Assembly (NCBI RefSeq): GCF_014839805.1
Contig: NC_051117.1
Location: forward strand, 1 to 64,000
Direction of reading: 5' to 3'
Source of the DNA: Manduca sexta
Taxonomy: Eukaryota > Arthropoda > Insecta > Lepidoptera > Sphingidae
Length of the DNA stretch: 64,000 bases
The notes beneath the pieces were generated by a model, which was given only the letters and a program-made list of their open reading frames with translations, was not told the origin of the DNA and ran no database searches. This document shows positions 45,059-56,562 of the stretch, one piece after another (the stretch's first letter is position 1; every line of letters starts with the position of its first letter). The position numbers and the translations under genes were made by a program.

Positions 45059-45165
45059 TTTTCGCGGGAAAAAACGCGTTATCGCTATCACCACTTGGGG
45101 GGTGAGAGGCACGGTTGTTGGTTTCCCCGGTCTTAAGGACCAATGTCGACACTCGGCAGTATAAC
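45059..45165 (-). repeat. Family I fragment
   Basis: The reverse complement of 24450-24568: TTCGCGGGAAAAAACGCGTT, ATCGCTATCACCACTTGGGG and TCTTAAGGACCAATGTCGAC. Confidence 0.55.
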
Positions 45166-45759
45166 GGTTTGAGTTAATTTCCTCTCTTTCGCCGTCATTT
45201 TCCTAAACGTCTAAGGTATTTCCGTCACTGCATAACCCGCAATTGCGACCAATGCTATATCTGACATGTTTTTGTTGGCATTATAAGGACTATTCGACAG
45301 TGGAAACTATGAAATACTTATAATTATCACTGGTGGCAGGTCTCTCATATGTGAGAGTTCGCCTGGGTAGGTACAGTCAGCAACAGAAGTCGTTGAACAT
45401 AATTTGTTTCCAATATTTCCTAATCATTATCATTTACCATAAGTTACTGATTACATTAAGTTCAAAATAACTTGTCATAATTGAACTACAAAAGTAGCTG
45501 AACGCAGTCAAACCATTGAATGTCAAATATTACTAGCGAATTCTTTTTATGATCTGTAATAAATACAAATGTGGCTAAAATTAGCACATTCTTTTGTTTT
45601 TATATAAGTACAAGCTTTTTTCCTATTCATTAAATTGAACCCATCAAGCTTCAATACACCCATCTCGCGAAACGCAGCGCACCGCGTTTTTTACTATCAA
45701 AACATTGCTGAATTATTCAACAGTCCAGAATATCAATTAAATTGTTATTTTATAACATA

Positions 45760-45961
45760 TTAGCTTTGGCTCGCTGCTCCGCCCGCGTGAAAAAGTTGTT
45801 CAAGGTCAAAAGTCATGCTATATATTTACCCGGGATAGAATGTAGCCTATAGCACTCAGGAGTAATGTAGCTTTCTATTAGTGAAATATTTTCAAAATAA
45901 GTTAAGTAGTTCCTGAGTTTAGCGCATTCAAACAAACAAATTCTTCAGGTTAATATAATAG
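45760..45961 (-). mobile_element. Helitron inside transposon T (copy 1)
   Basis: On the minus strand it runs from TATTATATTAACCTGAAGAA then TTTGTTTGTTTGAATGCGC to CGCGGGCGGAGCAGCGAGCC and AAAGCTAA next to T. It occurs at the same place in copy 2 (58350-58549), so it was part of T before T was copied. Confidence 0.85.
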
Positions 45962-46016
45962 TTCATATTGAAGTTAATAACCAGAATTATATATTTTTTA
46001 AGTATGGGCAAAACAT

Positions 46017-46257
46017 TTTTTTCTCTTTATTTGTTTAGAGGCTTTAAGTCTCTTAGGAGACTATGCCAGCCCCATAGTAAAAGATACAATAGTACAAATC
46101 ATTTTAAATTAATTACAACTTAGTATATAACAGGACAGTTGCGTCAGATTGAGGCTCTGAGAGAATACTCTGGAAGATACCAATGTCCTTAAGGTTTATG
46201 CTATGAGTTCTTCTCAGAGCCTCACGGACATCTCTAGATTTGATTCCAGCAACAAAT
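46017..46257 (-). mobile_element. Retroposed 3' transcript end with short frame and poly-A
   Basis: Present in T copy 1 and absent from copy 2, where the sequence runs AAAACATCATAATATATTAG. On the minus strand it opens with about 47 codons (FVAGIKSRDVREALRRTHSI, continuing to LLYTKL and TAA at 46113-46115). About 95 bases of untranslated sequence follow, with AATAAAG, then a terminal A run. This looks like a 5'-truncated polyadenylated RNA copied into the locus. The FVAGI.S..VREAL wording loosely recalls retroelement Gag proteins, which is a guess. Confidence 0.7.
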
Positions 46258-46969
46258 GATATAATATATAAGTAAGTAATATTATAACATTAATAGGAAT
46301 AGGTTAGTTACATTTTAAACATCCTATTTTATAGAACACTGGTCGGTTTAAAAACCAAATGTGTAAATTCAAAATTATTCTGGCAGGAGATTCTCTTCGA
46401 AGGATGCAACGTAAACGTCAGTTTCTTTTTCATAATTTTTCAGCCAATCCTTTACTTTGGTGTCCATATTGATAACCTTAATCTGTACTCTTCTTTGGTA
46501 AGTGATTTATGGTCCGTTTCAGCGTTCAGGTGTTTTGTAAATTAGTATCTGTTCATCGACTTTTGTTGCTGATCGTACCACAGCAATGACTATTTCTGCG
46601 GCCAAGCAGCAGTGTGTAGTCGCTGTTGTGTTCCGATTTGAAGGACATCGTAGCCAGTGTAACTACTAGACATAATGAGACTTAACATCTCATGTCTCAG
46701 AATGGCGAGCGCTGTACAATACCAAACAATACTTTGTAATTCAAGGTGTTGGATGGTGTTTCTACTGTTTATGGGCGGTCGTATCGCTTACCATCAGGCG
46801 AACTGCAAGCTCGTCTCGTCATTCAAAGCAATAAAAAAAAATACTTGATGTACCTCCGTTTGTAAGTGATAAAGTAGCTAACGATGAGACAGGCGGGGTT
46901 TTTGCTTGATGGTAAACGACTGCTAATGATAGCATCGTACAGAACTTGAAACTACAAGCACTGCGTGGA

Positions 46970-47212
46970 TTTTTTTCATACTGCCACGGCAAAGATACCC
47001 CACAGCACCTGATGGTAAGTAGGGTCCGATAGAATGTCGACTGACGAGAGATGAATGCCTCTTGACTTGCCCCTCGACAGTTGACACAATTATGCCGCCC
47101 TCTTGGAACCGGATATCCACAGGCTGATCCCGGAACGCGACACACCTAAGCCACTTTTTTAACACCTTGTGTACGGTGATCGCTATCCGAGCGGATATAA
47201 AATATATCTTTC
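46970..47212 (-). mobile_element. Family A retroposon
   Basis: From the T-run and CACCTGATGGTAAGTAGGGT through ATGAATGCCTCTTGACTTGC (a small insertion) and AACACCTTGTGTACGGTGAT to GGATATAAAATATATCTTTC. Nearly complete. Confidence 0.8.
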
Positions 47213-48522
47213 CGTCAAAATCTTTGTCACATTATCATTTTTGTCATGTCATTCCTCTGCATTCGTCAAAAAACAAAACAAACACATTATCACCGAAAGA
47301 GACGGCCATCCGTGACCATCGCCATATGAGGAAATATTGCGATCACCATCCTGATACATAAGATCACATTAAAATTATAATTTAACAGAGTTTATAATAG
47401 TTTCGCGGCGGGAACTAGAGACTTACTACACAGAACTCAAGTACTACTATAGCAGTTTTGATCATGATATAATACCAACCCGAAACGAATAGTCTTGCAT
47501 CGAAGATCACAAATCACTGATGTCTTAAAGCGGAAAGCGAATTTGCGCTCTCTCGTTTTGCACGCCTGTTGTGCCGCGAAGGGAGGCTTTATCAAAAGCT
47601 AGGCTTACAAATAAAAACGCCTACAAAAACACTCATGTTATTTTGCTATAATTATTATAGTAGGAATTTTAAATAATTATAATTATGTAGGGATTCTTTG
47701 AGGCTTTGGTTTGAGGCTGCGTACACGCTGTTTATTTGTTACACCAAATATATGCCGGGAAAAAGCTATGAACATATCTCTACATATTATTACTTATATA
47801 AAATGTGTTTCAACTTATAGCTAGACAAAATTAATTAAGGTTCAGATCGGGTAAGATATATCCGCAGATTTTAAAAAACATATCAGTTTCTTAAACAATA
47901 TCTTCTAAAACAATATAACCAAATCCACCAAGCAGTTAGAAGTATGCGAATAAAATTATTTATATCAAAAAAGATAAATATTCCAAGAATCAATATCAAA
48001 AATATCGTATATAAATATTACCATCTGCTACAAAATAATAATTAGATTCCGAGAAGGCGAGTATCGTGTAGCAACTAGCAACAGAGCCGACGGTCGACGG
48101 GACACGCGAGTCGATGCGCACGCGCAACGATTCACTTAATGGACTTATCAACTGCACATTACTATAATAAAAGTTGATTACTGAGGCCGATGTTTGTGCG
48201 TTTGTTTAGGGACGATTAGGGAATGACCGCTTTGACATTGACGAATGACAATTATCATCGCGCGGGAACGGGAACATGACCTGATATATTTATATCTTTT
48301 GGAATTGAAGTATTCAATTACCAGTACGCTTTTCAAAGCATGTTAAACGACTGGAGATACAACTTCTATCTGTCAACTCTTTCTTTTAAGCAGTCTAGGG
48401 AAAATCGTGTTTGAAACTTTAACTGTTACTCGACCTGAAGCGGTCCAAGGGTTTCAGAACCTATACCGCCTTTAAACCAAGCGAACTTTTTGATAGATTT
48501 TTCTCTATATATGTGCGGGAAA
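47213..48522. other. Spacer with a CpG-rich patch
   Basis: 48055-48140 is strongly CpG-rich (GAGCCGACGGTCGACGGGAC, then GCGCACGCGCAACG) in AT-rich DNA. It could be a promoter or 5' exon. No open frame of note. Confidence 0.3.
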
Positions 48523-48657
48523 GTAATGCACTACATCTTATGGTATGGGGTCCAGATTGAATGTTGACTACCGAGCGACGATTATTTTGCCAGTTGTCAC
48601 AATTATGCCGGCCTGGATATACTGAGGCTGATCTCAGGCGATACATATATCCTACCA
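48523..48657 (-). repeat. Family A, shortened copy
   Basis: CTTATGGTATGGGGTCCAGA, CACAATTATGCCGGCCTGGA and GATACATATATCCTACCAG remain. The central 100 bp are deleted. Confidence 0.6.
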
Positions 48658-48889
48658 GTAAAATAATCGTCTGAATATAAAGGTAATTAACGAGAGTAGT
48701 TGCGTCTCAAGAATTGTCACCATGCTTTACTCGGTAAACACCAGTTGAATCCAGAATGCGTTTCGTTGGAACCAGCTACTGGGTTTTCCATCATGTACGG
48801 TCGTTGCTTATAAAATATCGAGTCCCACCAGTATTATTTATAATTCGCGATTATTTATATATCTATTATTTTTATTAGTATAACTGAGA

Positions 48890-49680
48890 GTCAGGAAGTG
48901 GCGGTGATGTACCCTCGTGGCTCGGATAAGACGTGAGGCCCTTCTTGCATCTGATCTCTCTCCGGTCATGTTGATTGCCGTCTCACCGGACTATGAGAGT
49001 GAAGGCACAAGAGCGCACCTATTGCATACATTTTTTACTCCCGCTCAGCCTTCGTGGGGGGCGACTGAGCGGTTATGCTGGGGTAACCGTGCCTTACGGC
49101 CCGGCGTTGAGCCGCCCGGATTTGATGGTGACCTTCGGGCGACCGCCGGGCTGAGTCCCTAACTCTATATACAACTTAACCTATGCACGGCCTACCAGCT
49201 AAAACTCCGCGGTGGCCCTCTTCGGCGCATTAGGGACGGCTGCGGGCTTCCTCTGACGTTGAAGTGTCTAGTCTGCGACCGCAGCCGCCTTGCGGCCCGT
49301 CTCCTATGGGGGGGGGGGGGCTCAGAAGCCCCCGCGCACCGAAGGACGCCCTCGGCGTCTACGGCAATGTAAGGCCAACAGCACACTCCGTCCATCCCGG
49401 GGGTCAACCGAAAGATGTGCAAAAATGCACAAAAATGCACTAGGGCGGACAGCCCCCTGCTGCCCGCCGACGACCCCCTTCGTGGCCCCTATTAGTCGCC
49501 TCTTACGACAGGCAGGGGATACCGTGGTGGAATTCTCCAAACGCCCCCATTCCACAGGGCGGGAGACGCCGGTCAGTCGTCCACCCGGCGCCTCCTACGT
49601 CTCCTCTGACGGCGGGAGGGATCCTCCCTCTCTCGATCCCACCTATTGCATACCTGGCTGATCTTCCTTTAGATTGGCAG
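48890..49680 (+). mobile_element. GC-rich retroelement-like block
   Basis: Nearly 800 bp of GC-rich DNA with sharp edges in AT-rich surroundings. TAGTCGCCTCTTACGACAGG, then CAGGGGATACCG, is a phrase I associate with the non-coding leader of lepidopteran non-LTR retrotransposons, so a truncated LINE is the best guess. A 10-bp unit (ATGCACAAAA) is repeated at 49415-49440 and a G13 run sits at 49308-49320. Several open frames overlap on both strands, as expected in GC-rich DNA, and none has a recognisable domain. Confidence 0.4.
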
Positions 49681-49699
49681 CCGTGGCTGAAATTTGGCA

Positions 49700-49728
49700 T
49701 TACAACTACGCCACCGAGAGCTGCTACA
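49700..49728 (-). repeat. Family B SINE head fragment
   Basis: ATTACAACTACGCCACCGAG is the reverse of the family B 5' end. It abuts the GC-rich block, so that block may have inserted into, or been joined to, a family B head. Confidence 0.5.
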
Positions 49729-50269
49729 AATACTAATCAAATAACAAGTGAGTATTTAGCCCATCTGCAGCATACGACCTTGGAACACAATGCTGGACAT
49801 AATGCCTCCAGGCGCAAGATCCTAATGTCAGTCGCTTGCCACGAACGTGTCATACGCGTATTTAGAAAGCTGTCCCATTCGTTCGCGACAATATTTGGAG
49901 GTCAATACTTCGGATTGATTGGTCTTGTAACATGTTTTTGGTTTGGATGTTAGCCCGTGTTTTAGGTAGGGGAATTTATGTAAATTCTTTCTGGAATATG
50001 ATAAGAAAGAAAGGATATCTAATTAGATATAGTAGTAGTTGTTTATAACATCGCTCTATATTAAACAATTTCATAAAATATGAGTCACATCACCGTGCGG
50101 ACTTCATCTTCAGAGATAATGTTAGGTTTTTAATATCCTCACATTTCTACGTTAACTTAAGTGCTCGCCTCATCTTTAACACCAGGAAACAACCCAGACC
50201 TTTAAATTATACTAGAACTTACTGCACTCTTCATTGAGACAAACGAGGGTTTTACATATCCTATCTTAC
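49729..50269. other. Spacer
   Basis: I see no gene or recognised repeat here. Confidence 0.4.
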
Positions 50270-50448
50270 TAATATGATACATGCTTAAGTTTAAAAATTA
50301 TCGGACGTAAGCACAGTAAACACTGAATAGATTTGTATGAAATATGACAAAAAGCTAGACCAAATCTTGAAGTATCTTGCGGAAGATAAATGCAAAATAG
50401 TACTTTTATCCATCAAGTAACACGGGCGGAGCTGCGAGCAACTACAAG
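50270..50448 (+). mobile_element. Helitron, decayed
   Basis: 5' region TATCTTACTAATATGATACA. 3' region ACACGGGCGGAGCTGCGAGC then AACTACAAG, with the CTAG lost. Confidence 0.55.
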
Positions 50449-50759
50449 TATCAGATATATAATTTAGCTGGAAAAGCCGGCAACGCCCCGCCATTCTTCT
50501 GGAGAAGTGGGTGTCTATGGGCGGCATGATTACTTACCGTACCGGCCCACCGGCCTGTGCCCCACTACTTTAAATACTCACTTTATGGCGCCCACCATTC
50601 AAGGGGAGTACTAGAACCGAATGACATGTTTTTTTTAACGTACGTCACTAAATGTCCATTTACGTCATAGAATCTTTACTTAGTATAATATAAATTTAAG
50701 AGCCCAGTGTAGGACCATTATAGATATTGAAAAAGAAATATCTCGTGTCTTTATTAGAG

Positions 50760-50972
50760 GAACTGTAGCCAAAAGTTAGTGTTTAGATTTAGTGTCTGTC
50801 TGTGTGTTTGTACGTGCATCACACAAAAACTACCGCATGGAATGGAATGCAGTTTTTCACGAATGTACTGTGAACTCTAACTTAAAATATAGACTCCATT
50901 TTATCCTGAGAAAATATAAACCGTGACGCGGAAAAACATTTTCACGTAGGCAGAGCCGCAAGCAAAACATAG
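50760..50972 (+). mobile_element. Helitron, decayed
   Basis: The 3' end TTTCACGTAGGCAGAGCCGC then AAGCAAAACATAG next to T, preceded by body wording CTCCATTTTATCCTGAGAAA. The 5' TC end is not clear. Confidence 0.55.
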
Positions 50973-51300
50973 TGTCTATTTGTTTTGAATTGTAACCAAA
51001 TTCCGAACTTTAGGTGTACGTTTTGAATATCAAGTAAATAAGTTCTAAGAATTGGACGTCATTGTCCATTGCCAAACAGTAGCTGGAGACCAATATCCTT
51101 GGCAATAAATCTAGTTTTTATTTAGTGTCAAGGATAAGGTTATATGTGTTGTAATCCAAGGAGGCAATACGTTTTGTAGGAAGCCCTGTTCTTATATCCT
51201 GATCCTGATTTGGAAAGTTTTGGATAACGAATCAATCTTTGTCGTGTGATGAATCAATTTGTTTTCTATAAACATGTGAAATATTTAGCTAAAAAAGGAT

Positions 51301-51348
51301 ACCTACAGTCGAATTGAGAACCTCTTTTTTTAAGTCGGTTAAAAACAG
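51301..51348 (+). repeat. Family L short repeat end
   Basis: ACCTACAGTCGAATTGAGAA, CCTCTTTTTTTAAGTCGG, TTAAAAA: the clearest copy of this terminal phrase. Confidence 0.5.
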
Positions 51349-51423
51349 TCGTTATACAAAAAGTGGGGTTTTAGGTATTACACAGTTGAATACAACTTGA
51401 AAATGGATTTGGGTAATATAATA

Positions 51424-51633
51424 CGCTGGTGGTAGGATATATTTTATATCCTCCCAGATAGCGACCACCGTATGTAAGGTGTTAAAACCCGCCGTAGTGG
51501 CCCACGTAAGTGTGTCGCGTACCAGGATCGTCCTGTGTATATCCGGTTCCAACAGGCCGGCATAATTGTGCCAATTATGTAGGCCTGTTGGACCCCATTC
51601 CACTTACCGTGCCTTGCCCATGTAAAAAAAAAT
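51424..51633 (+). mobile_element. Family A retroposon with internal rearrangement
   Basis: 5' half intact from GCTGGTGGTAGGATATATTT. After GGCATAATTGTGCC the sequence turns into a short palindrome (ATAATTGTGCCAATTAT), then resumes at GGCCTGTTGGACCCCATTCC and ends in TGTAAAAAAAAA. The CTCTCGTCAGTCGACA block is lost. Confidence 0.75.
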
Positions 51634-51708
51634 CAACTGAATTTATCCGGAATACCTTATCATAATACTGTATTTAAGATACTGACTCAGTTCACCTCTT
51701 TGTTTACA

Positions 51709-52000
51709 ATGTCGACCAAAACAAACCTGAGACCATACCGCGAACCCAATATTTCACTTATAAACCACCCGACTCCCGAAACCATAAACAATGGACCTAA
51801 ACCACGCTTGTGATTGCATCACACCATATTTCAGTTTACCTGGTCCATACCTGATAAACATGCGCCTACGCATCCGTCGGTATCAAGCGCCCGCCAGTAT
51901 GATTGCAGACGCCGTACGGCTCGGACGTGTGACGCGCATTCGTTTCCACGTGGTGTTGTGTTGTGTAGTGTTGTGAATTGGATTGCTCCTCAAAAGGATA
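51709..52000. other. Small open frames and CpG-rich patch
   Basis: Plus strand: 34 codons from ATG 51709 (MSTKTNLRPYREPNISLINH and on) to TGA at 51811-51813. Minus strand: an ATG near 51863 opens 35 codons and has good donor sites within it (CAGGTATGG, CAGGTAAAC). The adjoining 51860-51960 is CpG-rich with an E-box (CCACGTGG). A promoter with a first exon on one strand would fit, but neither strand can be preferred. Confidence 0.25.
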
Positions 52001-52767
52001 CGGTACGCACTCGTTTTTGTTTATAGACAATTGTGCACATTAAAAACAATCAAGCCTCTTACAGCTTCATTGAAAGCGTCGGCTCTATCTCGTTGTTTAT
52101 AAGAGCCAGTGTTGTATAGCAATTGTTTAGATAATTTAACCGGTGACAACTGTCTGATAATATCGATGGTTTGATCTCCACGGCCGTAATGTGAAATCCC
52201 GCTGATTGTTACTATGAATTAACGTAGTAACCTTGAAACGTGTATTTATTACTGTGTCTTATTGCACGCGTACCATTCGCTAATTCGAAATGCTTTTTAT
52301 ATTGTCAGGATTGTTTTGAGTCGATTGAGTCACTTTGAAGTTTTCTTTGATCACTTATCTCATGGGATTTGTTTCGGACTATATCTACGTTTGTAATCTG
52401 GGATATGAAGTGTCTAGGTCGATTTCAACATCTTTCGTAACAAACATTTGTTTATGTGATAAACCAGTTATATATCGGATTCAATTATCGTGTAATAATG
52501 ACATTAGAATTGTTAATGTATTACATCGTATTTTTTGTTCATCTAATATTTTTATCTTCTTCATGACGGATAATAATATCGTTTTTGTTTCTTCTAATGG
52601 AGTACATAAAGTTATTTTACGAAATTGACATGTTATAACAAATTATTAACTATTTTATTACCATTTAAATGAGAATAGTCATATAAAATACTATTAGTAT
52701 CAGTTTTAACTCAATTTAACTGTCAGTCCCGTTGGTCCTTTCCAAAGACCTTGACTTTACTGACCTC

Positions 52768-52806
52768 CAAACGAACGCAAGTCATGGGATCCTTGCGTTC
52801 AGTTTG
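52768..52806. repeat. Inverted repeat hairpin
   Basis: CAAACGAACGCAAG pairs with CTTGCGTTCAGTTTG (one bulged A) around a 10-base loop. It stands alone and is not part of a recognised MITE. Confidence 0.6.
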
Positions 52807-52987
52807 CTCTCGTTTACAAATATCTGCCATATATGTTTGTATGTAAACAAATACGTGTCAATATGACAATTTTAACAACTGCTGTTTCACCTACGTAAGT
52901 ATATTTCAGACGGTTATTTTTTTTTATTCATTATTTTCGAAATATGACGTTTCTTTTTAGTATTTATCGTTACATATAAAATTTACC

Positions 52988-53170
52988 GCCGCGTCTGTGT
53001 CTGAACGTGATAAATTCAAAAACTACCAAACGGCTTTCAATGAATTTTGGTATGGAGATAGTTTGAGACCCTGGGAAGGACATAGGCTGCTTTTTATCCT
53101 GTGAAAATATATAGCGAGAATTGTATGCCAGTAAAACTTTCACGGGGGCAAAGCCGTGAACAAGAGTTAG
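52988..53170 (+). mobile_element. Helitron, decayed
   Basis: 3' end TTTCACGGGGGCAAAGCCGT then GAACAAGAGTTAG next to T. Body GGCTGCTTTTTATCCTGTGA. Confidence 0.6.
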
Positions 53171-53194
53171 TAGGCAATATAAACTTTTTTTTCT

Positions 53195-53290
53195 ATATGG
53201 GCAGTGACTCTACTTCTAATAATAAATGGAGTATAGTCCAGTTAGACTGTCGACTGACGAGGAATGATTATTCTTCGCCATTCGATTAGT
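53195..53290 (-). repeat. Family A fragment, decayed
   Basis: AGACTGTCGACTGACGAGGA then ATGATTATTCTTCGCC matches family A in reverse. Confidence 0.45.
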
Positions 53291-53299
53291 CCGATAAGG

Positions 53300-54960
53300 C
53301 GACTATTACGCTAGTTGGACCTAGTAATTAATAATTTAATTGATTAATTATTATGATAATATTTAGTAAGGCCCTGATTCATAATACTGAATTAAATCCA
53401 CCAGGTCACGTATAAGACAGGTAATTCTGATAGCACTCTTTTGTTTACCTTTTATTTGGGAACTTGACTGTTGTATTTGGTCGTCCTATATTCGATAATA
53501 AGCATTCACTCAGACGTCGTGTAACATGCTCTAAGACTCCAACCCATTGACAAACCAGCCTTATCAATATCCTTTAATATCATTCTGTTACATGGCATCC
53601 GACTGTTACTCATACGGTTTAATTAGTGTAATTAGTCAAACATTCCGTCATCTGGGCTGCCAAATTGTTACACGCTTGTATTAAGTCAATATTACCAGTT
53701 AGGCTTTTGGATTATTTCACCAAACAAGATGGTAGGGGGGGGGGGTCATTTTACCTTCCGTAAATATGGATTTTAAATTGTTTGTCGGGTTCTTATTGAA
53801 ATCGGCTAAACTTGAAGGTAATTAGGTTTCTTGGTCAACATTTTCGCTCATAAGCAAACATAAGAATAAAAATTATGCATTAGACCCACGTAATTAGTTT
53901 ACACTGTTTTATTAACTACACCTCACTTCTCGGCAAAGTCTGCCATCTTGTTAGATTTAGGGGATTTAAACCATAGCCTTCTTAACTGATCAGTTGACGA
54001 CAGGTCTCCAGATCCTAAGTTACTCACCATTGATTGCATCACAATTAATTTTATAAAGGTACCCTGCATGAATTCCTAGTTGCTCACAGGTGAATTGAAA
54101 CGAATCGTCAAAGTTAATACCTACTTTGTCTATATAACTTTACTTTAGTACTGTAACTGTTGTAGTGTTATTTATTTATTTATACAGAAAAAATAAAACA
54201 AATAAAAGAAAGACAAAAGGCACAAGTACAAATGGCGGTTTTATCGCTGTAGGCAATGTCTTCCAGACAACCATAGGATGGATATAAAAACTAGAAAGAG
54301 AAAGAGATATATAAATAGTACATTGTCCCGATTTTGATAGTATCTCATACACTACGAAACAGTTCCCAACGCAAAACGTTTGAATCATAAACGCTCATGA
54401 GATGAACCAGTTAATTAGCTAAACAAGCTTAATTACAGTTAATTACAACACAGCCACAACATCTGTCTACACGCGAATTTTGGTCGGTTTAGAAATCAAA
54501 GATCCAAAATTGTTTTCGACCATCCCCCACACTTTTAACTAAATTGGATTGTTGGAGTGGTTTTTGTAATTTGTTATCGTAAATTAGGAATATATCTAGT
54601 TAGTAAATTTTGGCTGATGTAGATTTCATCGAAATGTTTCAAGATATCATGGTTAATGGTATCTTTAACTTCAGATCGTTTAGAAATGGATTCTATTATT
54701 GATGTTAGATATTTGAAATTATAATTCATGTCTTTATCAATCTACGAATCTCTAATATTATCAAACACATTTTAATCAATTATAAGAGATTAGCATGCCA
54801 TTCTTGAAGGTATTAGCCAGTTCTACCAAAATACTGGAGTTGTAACATGGCGTTTAAGAACAATATACTGAGCATTGCATCGCGCTCATTATACTGAGTC
54901 ATAAGGTCATACTGTTGTTGGCAGATGAATCAAGATTTATTGAGCAGAATAAACTACTTT
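53300..54960. other. AT-rich spacer
   Basis: A G-run sits at about 53735-53746. I see no gene or recognised repeat. Confidence 0.4.
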
Positions 54961-55258
54961 ATCTGTATTCCTGTCCCACTGTTGGGCACGGGCCTCCTCT
55001 GTTACTGATAGGGTTTCAGCCTTACTCAACCACGCCTGCCTAATGCGGATTGGTAGACTTCACACACCCTCAATATTTCTATAGAGAATTTCTCAGGTAT
55101 GCAGATTTCCTCCCAATGTTTTCCTTCACTGTTAAAAGTGACAATTCTCAAAGAATACACATATAATTTTAGAAAAGTCAGAGATGTGTGCCCTTGGGTT
55201 TTGAATCTGCGGACATTCGTCTCGGCAGTCCTTTCCACACCCAACAAACCCATCACCG
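54961..55258 (-). mobile_element. Family C SINE
   Basis: CTGTCCCACTGTTGGGCACG at the left, head AGCGGTGATGGGTTTGTTGG on the minus strand at the right, all central blocks present. The ATATTATTATT tail end is missing and the head is mutated. Confidence 0.8.
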
Positions 55259-56179
55259 CTTAAAAAAAAACGACTTTTTCTACTCTTAAATTGATATCTT
55301 CACTAACTAGTTACATCAATGCGCCGTTAACTCTTTATTGAACTACTTCGTGATCAGAAAAACCACCGCTTTCACAATCAACATACTATATTTGGTGTTT
55401 GATGTTAGAAGTCAGTGCACTGTCCTCAAAAATATAGTAATATCTCGTAAATAACGTCTTTGTGTTCTAGTTTCCTTTTATAAGGTAATATTAAAAAATA
55501 TATGTTTTGTTTTAGTTATGCATTCTCTAATGAATATTGTTTTTGTTTTTTTTTCTAACTTGTATTATTGATCATTACCATAAATCCGTATTTGTCCATT
55601 TGTTTATCTAATGCCCAATCATTTTAAGAACTAGCTTTCCAGGTATCAATTTGCATGTTGTTTCTGACTAGCTATTAAAGTGAGGATATGGTTATAGAAG
55701 TGGATAGATGTCTTTATCTTCCTCCTTAAGTCGTTTGTCTAGTGAGCTGAATTCAATGATCTTCTTTTATATGGTAGCGATACTCTCATCTCGGGTACCT
55801 AGACGATCAGATGCCAGAGGCATCTCATTGCATGGCAACTCTTAAAAGAGAATGATTATTGAGGCCTCTGCAATCTTAAATTATCTAACAATATTGATAT
55901 CAATAGTACGTGTTAATATATGTATATCGTATATATATCGGTATTCAACCATCTTCTGTAGGAGAGTAATGATTTTTTTTGTTTTTTTATTTTTAATATG
56001 CATTTACCAGCATAATAGACAATTACCTTTTCTTAAGAAAATACAAAAGCAAAACTAATACAAGGTGCTCAGGTCGTTTCGGACACGACTTCCATTATAA
56101 TGATTTTCGGAGTTAAAAATGTGTTTATTTTAAATCTAGTTATCATTCATTATGTGACGTGAAATATTTTAACATTCTG
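55259..56179. other. AT-rich spacer
   Basis: I see no gene or recognised repeat here. Confidence 0.4.
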
Positions 56180-56425
56180 GGAGGTTATCGCGGACCATCA
56201 GGCGAGCGAGATGCTCATCACGTCAGTTAATTGCAATAAACAACATCAGCATAAAATACTACAAGTCTTTTAATAGTTCTCATATACCTAATTGACGACG
56301 AACATTTATTGCCTGATGGCAAATTTTTAATTAGAAATAAATTAACTTCGGAGCCCATCTGTCCGCCAGTTGGGTAAAGATATTGGATATTTCTGCTTAA
56401 TATCAGCTTTGAGTCTGGAATTTGT
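56180..56425 (+). repeat. Small family D and family B fragments
   Basis: 56180-56240 (GGAGGTTATCGCGGACCATC then GGCGAGCGAGATGCTCAT to GCAATAAA) is a decayed family D 3' end. 56366-56425 (GGGTAAAGATATTGGATATT to GAGTCTGGAATTTGTTG) is an internal family B piece. Confidence 0.45.
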
Positions 56426-56562
56426 TGTCTATATAGATACTGGTATCATCTATCATATGAAAAGGAATAGAGAGGAATAAATTGGTACTTTCGTTACGTC
56501 TTTGTTTACTCTTTTGAGGATAAATATCTTAGTGTGTAGTCTATCTAACTTGCCTCACGCAC

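Larger units (their letters stand above)
45374..46575 (+). mobile_element. Tc1/mariner-type non-autonomous transposon T, copy 1
   Basis: The ends CAGTCAGCAACAGAAGTCG and, reversed, CGATCAGCAACAAAAGTCG begin terminal inverted repeats of about 26 bp (22 matches). TA is duplicated on both sides (45372-45373 and 46576-46577). The ends plus TA target are those of the Tc1/mariner superfamily. No transposase frame is present. It carries an internal Helitron (45760-45961) and a later retroposed insert (46017-46257). Without that insert it is about 960 bp, matching copy 2. Confidence 0.9.
45331..46841 (+). mobile_element. Family D element split by transposon T
   Basis: The 5' part is 45331-45373 (TGGTGGCAGGTCTCTCATAT to GCCTGGGTAGGTA). 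The 3' part is 46576-46841 (TACCACAGCAATGACTATTT to the CAATAAAAAAAA tail). In uninterrupted copies the junction reads GGGTAGGTA(C/G)CACCGCAATG, so the insertion went exactly into the TA. Confidence 0.92.

Noticed and set aside
48917..49700. Six overlapping frames in the GC-rich block
   Set aside because: Long frames on both strands are expected in GC-rich DNA. No domain is seen and the block looks like retroelement leader.
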